Source of the DNA: JBBITW01 sp037440525
GTDB taxonomy: Bacteria > Desulfobacterota > BSN033 > UBA1163
Direction of reading: 5' to 3'
DNA: 5,363 nt
Assembly: GCA_037440525.1 (NCBI GenBank)
Contig: JBBITW010000217.1
Location: 1-5,363 of the forward strand
Shown one piece after another: positions 1 to 5,363 of this stretch (the stretch's first letter is position 1; each line of letters begins with the position of its first letter). The notes beneath the pieces are model-generated. The model was given only the letters and a program-made list of their open reading frames with translations, was not told the DNA's origin and did no database searches. Made by a program: the position numbers and the translations under genes.

Positions 1-80
1 ATGTCCGCATTCGAAGGGTTTGGAACCCTACCTCCCCAGTCAATTCAGGACTTTTCAGATTTTTCAATATCATTGATTTA
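1..80. other. Unassigned edge sequence downstream of the DUF721 gene
   Basis: This end piece has no gene I can support. On the minus strand an ATG at 73-71 opens a reading frame that runs without a stop to the window edge (24 codons, beginning MILKNLKSPE), but no good ribosome-binding site precedes it. On the plus strand one frame is open from base 2 to a TGA at 74-76, which could be the end of a convergent gene. A 6-base inverted repeat AGGGTT-TGG-AACCCT spans 15-29, without a T-run that would make it an intrinsic terminator. Bases 1-50 are about half G+C, richer than the neighbouring DUF721 gene. Confidence 0.4.
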
Positions 81-581
81 TTATTTTGATCTCTTTAGAA
101 ACCTCTCCAGTTTAGCACCTCTTATCAAAATCTCCCTTAAACTTCTTCTAATACCTTCATCGCCAATCTCCGCAATAACAGTCTCTATTCTCTTTAAAGT
201 GTTCTGATCAACTCTTTCATCTTCCCATATAGGGGTCTTTTTTTGTTTATGTGGGGATGAAGAGATCTTTCCAAGTCTAAACCTTATATCTTTAATAAAT
301 GGTTCTCCCAAAAAGTTGTTTATCTTCTCCAGGAGTGTAGGTTTAAGGAACTGTAGTTGTTGCATCCAAACTGAATTGGAAACATCTAAAAATAGGATTT
401 GATTACGTATAAAACGTGGCTTTGTCTGCATTGCGAGAGGATTTCCAACTATCTCTTCCCAAGAGATGAAGATGGAATGTGTCTTTATAGGTGTATCTAT
501 CTCAAGAGACTTCAGGGTCTTTTCAAGGATTGAACGTATGGGTTGAGGTTTTTCCATTTCTTTTAAAAATAGGAGTCTCAT
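81..581 (-). CDS. DUF721 family protein, DciA-like
   Basis: The 166-residue protein carries a DUF721 domain at about 14-105. The family pattern is visible as SWEEIVGNPLAMQTKPRFIRNQ in outline (W41, G46, A50, P55), then the ILFLDVSNSVWMQQLQFL strand-helix (62-79, W72), LLEKINNFLG (83-92) and IRFRLG (99-104). DUF721 proteins include DciA, which helps bring the replicative helicase DnaB to DNA in bacteria lacking DnaC or DnaI. That role is inferred here; DUF721 also covers uncharacterised proteins. After a linker (105-122) the C-terminal tail (about 123-166) is a highly charged helical stretch ending FLKRSK. The start overlaps the metG stop as ATGA with no clear ribosome-binding site. A second ATG at 557 (M9) would also retain the whole domain. 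It is probably the last gene of the unit and shares it with two replication genes. Confidence 0.85.
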   Translation of the reverse strand: MRLLFLKEMEKPQPIRSILEKTLKSLEIDTPIKTHSIFISWEEIVGNPLAMQTKPRFIRNQILFLDVSNSVWMQQLQFLKPTLLEKINNFLGEPFIKDIRFRLGKISSSPHKQKKTPIWEDERVDQNTLKRIETVIAEIGDEGIRRSLREILIRGAKLERFLKRSK

Positions 582-2146
582 TCAAAGATAATCTTGGAAG
601 AATCGATTCTCGGAAATAGAGGTGATATCTTTACTATCTTCCCTCCTTTTGGAAGTCCTCCCCATTTAGAACCCTCTGTGAGATTTTCTTCCCATATACT
701 CCCTTCCAGCCCGAGCCCACTCCACATCCTTTCAGAGGTTGAAGGCATAAACGGGGCAATAAGCAGCGAAATGACCCTGAGCGATTCTAAACTCTGGTAA
801 AGAACAGTGGAGAGGCGATTCCTATCCTTTTCCTCCCTGGCCAAAGACCAGGGTGCATTTTCATCAACATATTTATTCGCTCCGTTAACAATCTCCCATA
901 TGGTTGATAAAGCCTTATTGAAGCTCAGCTCATCCATATATCTTTGGAATTGTTGGATAGCCTTTTCAGATATATCCTTGAGCCTTTGATCGGATTCTTC
1001 AATATGAGAGGGAGACGGAATAGTAGCGTCAAAATATTTGATAACCATGCTTATGGTTCGGCTAAATAGATTGCCGAGGTCGTTTGCAAGATCACTATTT
1101 ATGCGATGTATCATGGCAGAGTGAGAGAAGTCACCATCCATTCCAAAAGGAACTTCCCTCATTAGAAAGTAGCGGAGGGCATCAACTCCGTAGAGATCTA
1201 TCAAACGATTTGGTTCTACAACGTTTTGTAAGGATTTTGACATCTTCTTTCCCTCCACCGTCCACCATCCATGGGCAAATACCATTTTTGGAGGTTCAAG
1301 CCCTATCCCTTTGAGCATGGTTGGCCAGTAGACAGTGTGAGTGGTAAGAATGTCTTTACCAATAAGGTGTATGGCCTCTTTCCAGAATTGAGAGAATTGA
1401 TCTTCCTCGGATGCAAAACCAATTCCAGTAAGATAGTTGATCAATGCATCGAACCAGACATAGGTGACATAATCTCTGTCGAAGGGGATTTCAATGCCCC
1501 ATCTCAACCTCTTTTTTGGTCTTGAGATACAGAGGTCTTCAAGGGGGTTTTGAAGAAATCCGAGGATCTCGTTTCTTCGGGATGGAGGGAGAATAAACCG
1601 TTCGTTCTTCTTTATATGCTCTATCAACCAGGATTGATATTTGCTCATTCTAAAGAAGTAGTTCTTTTCAGAGATTCCAATAACCTCTCTCAGGCAATCA
1701 GGACACTTCCCCTCTGTGAGATCCTTTTCCATCCAGAACCGCTCGCAGGGGATGCAGTACCACCCCTCATAGCTTGCCTGGTAAATCTCACCACGATCAA
1801 AAAGATCCTGAAGGATCTTTTGAACAACCCTCTTGTGCCGATCCTCTGTAGTTCTAATAAAATCATTATTGGAAATGTTAAGCCTCTTCCAGAGTGCCTG
1901 AAAGCGTTTGACCATTTCATCGCAGTGAATCTTTGGATCTATACCTCTTTCCTCTGAAGCCCTCTCCACCTTCTGGCCATGTTCATCGGTGCCTGTGAGG
2001 AAGAAGACCCTATAGCCCTCAAGCCTTTTATAGCGTGCAAGGACATCGGCAGCAATGGTTGTATAGGCATGACCAATATGAGGAACATCATTTACATAGT
2101 AGATAGGTGTGGTAATATAGAATACCTTATCAGATTTCAGATGCAT
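578..2146 (-). CDS. metG: Methionyl-tRNA synthetase
   Basis: Class I aminoacyl-tRNA synthetase that charges tRNA-Met in the cytosol. The 522-residue protein shows the HIGH signature (23-26), TGTDEHG (51-57), a single zinc knuckle (C131-IP-C134 and C148-PD-C151), the GKDILTTHTVYWPTML segment (263-278) and KMSKS (301-305). The helical anticodon-binding domain follows, with ENAPWSLAR (429-437) and LLIAPFMPSTSERMW (461-475). It ends near 522 and lacks the roughly 110-residue C-terminal OB-fold tRNA-binding domain of longer MetRS proteins, which is a normal variant. An in-frame TAA at 2155-2153 excludes a longer start; a GGGGGAG stretch about 12 bases upstream may serve as ribosome-binding site. 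The start lies inside the ricT end, and the stop overlaps the next ATG as ATGA, both suggesting coupled translation. Confidence 0.97.
   Translation of the reverse strand: MHLKSDKVFYITTPIYYVNDVPHIGHAYTTIAADVLARYKRLEGYRVFFLTGTDEHGQKVERASEERGIDPKIHCDEMVKRFQALWKRLNISNNDFIRTTEDRHKRVVQKILQDLFDRGEIYQASYEGWYCIPCERFWMEKDLTEGKCPDCLREVIGISEKNYFFRMSKYQSWLIEHIKKNERFILPPSRRNEILGFLQNPLEDLCISRPKKRLRWGIEIPFDRDYVTYVWFDALINYLTGIGFASEEDQFSQFWKEAIHLIGKDILTTHTVYWPTMLKGIGLEPPKMVFAHGWWTVEGKKMSKSLQNVVEPNRLIDLYGVDALRYFLMREVPFGMDGDFSHSAMIHRINSDLANDLGNLFSRTISMVIKYFDATIPSPSHIEESDQRLKDISEKAIQQFQRYMDELSFNKALSTIWEIVNGANKYVDENAPWSLAREEKDRNRLSTVLYQSLESLRVISLLIAPFMPSTSERMWSGLGLEGSIWEENLTEGSKWGGLPKGGKIVKISPLFPRIDSSKIIFE
1800..1821 (-). 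repeat. 10-base near-continuous inverted repeat inside metG
   Basis: On the minus strand AAAAGATCCT, two bases TC, then AGGATCTTTT form a perfect inverted repeat, and the right arm runs into a fifth T. In RNA this would be a hairpin of about nine pairs with a four-base loop, ending in a U-run, which looks like an intrinsic terminator. It encodes residues around KILQDLF (110-116) of MetRS. The stem has few G-C pairs, so strong termination is unlikely, and coincidence of codons is the simplest reading. Confidence 0.5.
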
Positions 2147-2915
2147 GGATCGTTATTTCTCCCCCTTCCTCGAGTTCTAAGGTTATGGTTTGATCAAGCA
2201 CATTCTGACGGACAACCTTTCCCTTGCCCAACTTTGTAGTTATTGTCTTCCCCACCTTTGGAAGTCCCTTCTTCAACTCAATATATGTTGGGTATTCATA
2301 TGCCAAACAGCACATCAGCCGACCGCACACCCCGGAGATTTTCAGTGGATTGAGGGCAAGGTTTTGTTCCTTTGCCATTTTAACAGAGACAAGTTCGAAA
2401 CGGCTCATAAGCCTGGCACAACAGAGTTCCATCCCGCATGGACCAATACCACAGACCATCTTTGCCTCATCCCTAACACCAATCTGGCGCATCTCTATTC
2501 GCATCTTAAATTCAGAGGCGAGATCCTTTACAAGTTCGCGAAAGTCAACCCTCTTTTCAGCGGTGAAGTAGAATATGGCCTTTGAACGGTCAAGGAGCAC
2601 CTCTGTTTTAACCAGCTTCATATTTAGCTCCCTCTCCTTGACCCTTTTTTGACAAAACTGAAATGCATCCCTCTCCAGTTGTTGGTTCTTTTCAAATTGT
2701 TCCAGATCCTCCTTGGTGGCCTTCCTTATTATCTTCCTAAGTGATTTTAGAATGAATCTCTTCTCCTTCTCTTGAGGCACGGAAAGTATCTTTCCTATGG
2801 CCGGTCCCTTTTCAGTATCAACAACTACAAGATCCCCAGCCTTAAGGTCAAGCCCTTCAGCATCGAACTCTTCTGTTTTACCATTTGAAATTTTGACAAA
2901 TACTGTTCTTATCAT
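2130..2915 (-). CDS. ricT: PSP1/RicT family iron-sulfur protein
   Basis: RicT (YaaT/PSP1 family) protein of 261 residues, close to the usual length. The N-terminal part (1-60) is beta-rich, with DLKAGDLVVVDTEKG (23-37). A charged helical stretch follows (about 65-105), then the PSP1 C-terminal core. Two cysteine clusters define the family: CGIGPCGMELCC (C155, C160, C165, C166) and SGVCGRLMCCLAYE (C197, C202, C203). SVKMAKEQNLALNPLKISG (177-195) between them is a hallmark. In Bacillus subtilis RicT works with RicA and RicF, binds [4Fe-4S] clusters and promotes RNase Y-dependent mRNA maturation; neither partner is seen here, so the role in this organism is unproven. C155 and M161 differ from the common GGIGPCGR wording. 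The holB gap is 4 bases and the end overlaps metG by 17 bases. Confidence 0.92.
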   Translation of the reverse strand: MIRTVFVKISNGKTEEFDAEGLDLKAGDLVVVDTEKGPAIGKILSVPQEKEKRFILKSLRKIIRKATKEDLEQFEKNQQLERDAFQFCQKRVKERELNMKLVKTEVLLDRSKAIFYFTAEKRVDFRELVKDLASEFKMRIEMRQIGVRDEAKMVCGIGPCGMELCCARLMSRFELVSVKMAKEQNLALNPLKISGVCGRLMCCLAYEYPTYIELKKGLPKVGKTITTKLGKGKVVRQNVLDQTITLELEEGGEITIHASEI

Positions 2916-2919
2916 TCTC

Positions 2920-3906
2920 CTATCCTTCTGCCCAGGAGAGCATCATTGCCTCCAATGATAATCTTGTATTGGCATTGGCCTTAATGGCAAGGATCGTGTT
3001 ATGCAGGGTTTCAAATCGGTTTATAAGAGAGGAGAGACTCCAATCTTTAGTTATATTTTTCATATCCGAGAATAAATCTGTGTGAATAAGACTTGGTTCA
3101 TTCTTTGTTGTCTTTATCACAATAAGATCTCTCAAGAGTGTTTTAGCTATCTCCAAGATTAAGAGAAGATCTTCCCTCTCAGAAGGAAGGGATTGTGCCC
3201 ATAGCTCTTTCTCTGAAAAAGGTATTTTCCCCGAACCAACCCAGTCCCTTAAGAGTTTTTCTCTTGGAATCTGGCGTATCTCTTCCTGAATCCTGATGGC
3301 CTTTCCCGGAGAACCCTCTGATAGAGAGGCTAAAATATGGGCCTCCTTCTCTTCGATCCCTTTCTCACTCAACAGCCATCTGGAAACCACAGATATGGGT
3401 AATGGATCAAACCGTAGAATTTGGCATCGGGATAGAATTGTTGGAAGAATCAATCTCGGATTGTTCGCAAGCAGGATTATAACTGTATGAAGAGGGGGCT
3501 CTTCGAGTGTCTTAAGGAGAGAATTTGACATATTTGGTGCCATCCTATCAGCGGCCTCTAAGATCAATACACGATATCTACCTTCATATGGACGGAATGA
3601 AAGAGCCCTCTGCATCTGCCTCACCTGATCGATCTTAAGTGTTTGACCTTCCGGCTCAATCAATGATACATCAGGATGAATCTGCTGGTCGATCTTCCTA
3701 CAGGGGAGACATCTATCGCAGGAATCCCCATTTGTAGCCTCTTCTCCAAGACAGTTAAGGACCTTTGCGAACTGGATTGCAACCTTCTTCTTTCCAATCC
3801 CTTCATTTCCCCAGAATAGGTAGCTATGAGCAACCTTTTGATTTTCGATCTCCCGTCTGAGTATCTTTATGGGTCTTTCGTGCCCTAATATTTCACTAAA
3901 AGACAT
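2920..3906 (-). CDS. holB: DNA polymerase III delta prime subunit (clamp loader)
   Basis: Delta prime subunit of the DnaX clamp-loader complex, which opens the sliding clamp and places it on primed DNA. The 328-residue AAA+ protein opens with SEILGHERPIKIL, then a P-loop-like GNEGIGKK (33-40) in which the usual Ser/Thr after the lysine is Lys. A zinc module follows, with C52, C63, C66 and C69 (CDRCLPC). The Walker B-like strand is VLILEAADRM (113-122). LLKTLEEPP (130-138) and the SRC motif (159-161, arginine finger position) are intact. The C-terminal part, from about 210, is helical and poorly conserved, as in the family. Delta prime is normally an ATPase-inactive stator, so the altered P-loop is not alarming. 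It lies between tmk and ricT, a common bacterial arrangement. The presence of SRC and the zinc cysteines could also suggest DnaX, but the length and gene context favour HolB. Confidence 0.93.
   Translation of the reverse strand: MSFSEILGHERPIKILRREIENQKVAHSYLFWGNEGIGKKKVAIQFAKVLNCLGEEATNGDSCDRCLPCRKIDQQIHPDVSLIEPEGQTLKIDQVRQMQRALSFRPYEGRYRVLILEAADRMAPNMSNSLLKTLEEPPLHTVIILLANNPRLILPTILSRCQILRFDPLPISVVSRWLLSEKGIEEKEAHILASLSEGSPGKAIRIQEEIRQIPREKLLRDWVGSGKIPFSEKELWAQSLPSEREDLLLILEIAKTLLRDLIVIKTTKNEPSLIHTDLFSDMKNITKDWSLSSLINRFETLHNTILAIKANANTRLSLEAMMLSWAEG
2923..2927 (-). promoter_or_regulatory. Ribosome-binding site of ricT inside the holB end
   Basis: AAGGA on the minus strand lies 7 bases before the ricT ATG (2915-2913) and abuts the holB TAG stop. 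A second, closer GGAG follows the stop. Ribosomes finishing holB could pass directly to ricT. Confidence 0.6.
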
Positions 3907-3921
3907 AACCCTTTCTCTTCC

Positions 3922-4608
3922 TCACAATTTAATTCTCTTTTTGGAGAGATTTCTAAATAAAATTAATTTATCAACGATCTTTCGTATCTCTTCAAAAACC
4001 CTTTCTTCGCCTACCCTGGTATCGATCACCATTATTCTATTGGGTTCCTTTTTTGCCAAAGAGAGATATCCCCTCCTCACCCTTTGATGAAATTGCATCT
4101 CCTCCCTTTCAAAGCGACCCTCTTTCTCATTGCCCAATCTTATATTTCTCCGCATAGCCCTCTTTAATCCCAAATCAAAAGGACAATCGAGGAGGAATGT
4201 AATATCAGGTTTGAGCCCTTGTGTGACAAGGCGATTAAGTTTCTCAACAAATTTTATATCTAACCTTCGTCCATAACCTTGATAGGCAACACTCGAATCG
4301 GTGAAACGGTCAGAGAGAACCACAACCCCTTTTTCAAGAAGGGGTTTAATAACCTCATGGACATGCTGTGCCCTTGAGGCTTCATAGAGAAGAAGTTCAC
4401 TTAAGGGAACCATCCCCCTGTGCTTTGGATTTAGAAGAATTGTCCTTATTTTCTCACTTATTTCAGGCCCTCCGGGTTCGCGAGTCACTTTGCAAGGGAG
4501 ACCCATCCGGGTGATATATCTCTTTAGCCGCAAAATCTGAGTGGTCTTTCCACTCCCTTCAATTCCTTCAAAGGTAATAAATAATGAAAATCCTTTTTTT
4601 CCAATCAC
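3922..4608 (-). CDS. tmk: Thymidylate kinase (dTMP kinase)
   Basis: Cytosolic dTMP kinase that phosphorylates dTMP to dTDP with ATP, an essential step to dTTP. The 228-residue protein has the P-loop FEGIEGSGKTT (13-23), the TREPGG segment (42-47), the DRF motif with following SSVAYQGYGR (D100-R101-F102, through 114) and a LID region near 150-180 containing R153, R154, R157 and R165. A P-loop lacking arginine together with basic LID residues fits the bacterial type II enzymes. It starts with GTG, supported by an AAAGG site 7 bases upstream and an in-frame stop just before. It is probably the first gene of the unit; holB begins 15 bases after its TGA. The lysine-rich end (KKRIKL) is slightly longer than in many homologues. 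Identification is firm. Confidence 0.96.
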   Translation of the reverse strand: MIGKKGFSLFITFEGIEGSGKTTQILRLKRYITRMGLPCKVTREPGGPEISEKIRTILLNPKHRGMVPLSELLLYEASRAQHVHEVIKPLLEKGVVVLSDRFTDSSVAYQGYGRRLDIKFVEKLNRLVTQGLKPDITFLLDCPFDLGLKRAMRRNIRLGNEKEGRFEREEMQFHQRVRRGYLSLAKKEPNRIMVIDTRVGEERVFEEIRKIVDKLILFRNLSKKRIKL

Positions 4609-4615
4609 AAATATG

Positions 4616-4620
4616 CCTTT
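4616..4620 (-). promoter_or_regulatory. Ribosome-binding site deciding the tmk GTG start
   Basis: AAAGG on the minus strand sits 7 bases before the GTG at 4608-4606. An in-frame TAA at 4626-4624 excludes any longer start, and no in-frame ATG occurs before the conserved P-loop, so this site supports GTG initiation. Confidence 0.6.
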
Positions 4621-4641
4621 AAATTAAAACTAAAATTTAAA
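4618..4641 (-). repeat. All-A/T inverted repeat in the tmk leader
   Basis: The minus strand reads TTTAAATT (4641-4634), an 8-base loop, then AATTTAAA (4625-4618): perfect 8-base arms made only of A and T. The inner arm ends inside the AAAGG ribosome-binding sequence of tmk. It could be a protein-binding site or a weak RNA hairpin covering part of that site. An A/T-only stem is thermodynamically weak, and such repeats arise easily in AT-rich spacers. No T-run follows it, so it is not a typical intrinsic terminator. Confidence 0.3.
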
Positions 4642-4644
4642 TAA

Positions 4645-4674
4645 GATATAAGTCAGAACCTGAAACATTGTCAA
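4645..4674 (-). promoter_or_regulatory. Candidate sigma-70 type promoter for the tmk-holB-ricT-metG-DUF721 unit
   Basis: On the minus strand a perfect -35 hexamer TTGACA (4674-4669) overlaps the radC TGA stop. After an 18-base spacer comes TATATC (4650-4645), a 4/6 match to the -10 consensus; a 17-base spacer would give the weaker TTATAT. Transcription would start near 4638, leaving a leader of about 30 bases before the tmk GTG. It lies in the only sizeable intergenic gap of the window, directly ahead of the tightly packed genes. This is a sequence match only, and the AT-rich context makes -10-like matches easy to find. Confidence 0.45.
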
Positions 4675-5360
4675 GGAGAGGGGAGGAGCTTATTTTCCAT
4701 AAAACTGAAATGTCCATCCTTTCCCACGACAATATGGTCAAGAACTCGAAGATCGAGCGTTCGGGCCACACTTATGATATTCTGGGTTAAATGTTTATCG
4801 TCCTCAGAAGGATGGTAATGGCCGCTTGGGTGGTTATGGACAAGGATGAGACCTGAGGCATGGTGGGAAAGGGCCTTCTCAATGATTCGCCTCGGAAAGA
4901 CCACTGCTCGATCCACAGTTCCTTCCTGTATAACCTCGTAATGAAGGACCTCATTTTTTGTATTTAAATAGATGACCATGAAGGCCTCATGAGGCAGACC
5001 CGATAGTCTCATACGGACAAAATCGACAACCGCCTGAGGCGATGAGAGCACATCACGGCCTTTTATCCTCTCTCCAAGATAGACAGAACAGATTTCCTTG
5101 ACCATCTTGATGAGGATCGCCGATTTGGGCCCAATACCAGAAACCTCTTCAAGTTCTTTCTGGCTTGCATCAATAACACCCGAAAGGCTTCCAAATCGCT
5201 TGATCAGGGCTTTTGCAAAGGGCTTGACATCCCTTCTCGGGATGGCATAGGTTAGAAGAAGTTCAAGAAGCTCATAATCATGAAACCCCTCAGAACCAGC
5301 CTTTCTAAATCTTTCCCTCAATCTTTCCCGATGCCCTATATAATCAGGTTTTTCATCCAT
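4671..5360 (-). CDS. radC: RadC family JAMM/MPN+ domain protein
   Basis: RadC (UPF0758) protein of 229 residues, about the usual family length. The N-terminal part (about 1-95) begins IGHRERLRERF and carries the family segment HDYELLELLLTYAIPRRD (27-44). A helix-hairpin-helix-like stretch, EEVSGIGPKSA (71-81), suggests DNA contact. The C-terminal JAMM domain (about 104-228) has the metal-binding pattern H175-N-H177-P-S-G with S185 and D188, and an upstream Glu (E125) that fits the catalytic position, so a zinc-dependent hydrolase fold looks intact. The family was named for a presumed repair role that later work did not clearly support; its substrate is unknown. The ATG lies three bases from the window edge, so its ribosome-binding site cannot be seen, and a slightly longer protein is possible. 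A 62-base gap separates it from tmk, which probably has its own promoter there. Confidence 0.95.
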   Translation of the reverse strand: MDEKPDYIGHRERLRERFRKAGSEGFHDYELLELLLTYAIPRRDVKPFAKALIKRFGSLSGVIDASQKELEEVSGIGPKSAILIKMVKEICSVYLGERIKGRDVLSSPQAVVDFVRMRLSGLPHEAFMVIYLNTKNEVLHYEVIQEGTVDRAVVFPRRIIEKALSHHASGLILVHNHPSGHYHPSEDDKHLTQNIISVARTLDLRVLDHIVVGKDGHFSFMENKLLPSP

Positions 5361-5363
5361 AAA

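Noticed and set aside
5..45. A possible tRNA-Trp-like anticodon arm on the minus strand (loop TTCCAAA within AGGG/CCCT).
   Set aside because: The bases before and after do not form D, T or acceptor arms, and the T-loop consensus is missing, so it is not a tRNA as far as the window shows.
1..207. A 68-codon plus-strand open frame starting at base 1.
   Set aside because: Most of it lies antisense to the well-supported DUF721 gene, and its translation shows no recognisable family.
599..610. A perfect 12-base palindrome AGAATCGATTCT near the end of metG.
   Set aside because: A single copy inside coding sequence (PRIDSS), with no second copy noticed in the window. It could be chance and has no supporting context.
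1550..1957. A 135-codon plus-strand open frame opposite metG.
   Set aside because: It is antisense to a conserved, complete MetRS catalytic domain. Its translation looks like shadow sequence and no ribosome-binding site stands out.
2190..2585. Two overlapping plus-strand open frames (131 and 115 codons) opposite ricT.
   Set aside because: They are mirror frames of the cysteine-rich RicT core and show no independent family pattern.
4324..4346. An 8-base inverted repeat AACCCCTT/AAGGGGTT with a 7-base loop in tmk.
   Set aside because: It lies inside conserved coding sequence (KPLLEKGVVV), has no T-run after it, and is explained by lysine, proline and glycine codons.
4609..4670. A possible intrinsic terminator for radC in the radC-tmk gap.
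   Set aside because: The only hairpin candidate is A/T-only and is not followed by a clear T-run, so no terminator can be supported.
1..5363. Defence system, mobile element, CRISPR array or toxin-antitoxin pair.
   Set aside because: No transposase, integrase, terminal or direct repeats, or small gene pairs are visible; every confident gene belongs to a conserved, mostly housekeeping family.

Overview
The window reads as a fragment of a bacterial chromosome. All six confident genes lie on the minus strand and fill almost the whole sequence. Base composition is moderately AT-rich. The protein wording (RadC opening IGHRERLRERF and HDYELLELLLTYAIPRRD, one-zinc methionyl-tRNA synthetase without a C-terminal OB domain, RicT next to HolB) and the gene order tmk-holB-ricT-metG-DUF721 resemble the deltaproteobacterial/Desulfobacterota lineage. 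That placement is an inference from remembered family patterns, not from a search. No mobile element, CRISPR array, phage gene or canonical tRNA/rRNA is visible.

Layout in the direction of transcription (right to left): radC (5360-4671), a 62-base AT-rich gap holding a candidate promoter and an all-A/T inverted repeat, tmk (4608-3922, GTG start), holB (3906-2920), ricT (2915-2130), metG (2146-578), and a DUF721/DciA-like gene (581-81). The last 80 bases (1-80) have no assignable gene. From tmk onward the genes are packed tightly: gaps of 15 and 4 bases, then overlaps of 17 and 4 bases. They very probably form one transcription unit with translational coupling.

Three products feed DNA replication: thymidylate kinase supplies dTDP for dTTP, HolB is the clamp-loader delta prime subunit, and the DUF721 protein is a candidate DciA-type helicase partner. 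MetRS serves translation. RicT is an iron-sulfur PSP1-family protein implicated elsewhere in RNA processing. RadC, upstream, is a JAMM-motif protein of unsettled function.

This is essentially an ordinary housekeeping region, and I do not see a convincing undescribed system. The points most worth a second look are the DciA-like gene with its charged C-terminal tail, the probable promoter overlapping the radC stop, RicT's extra cysteine, a terminator-like hairpin inside metG, and the unassigned left edge.
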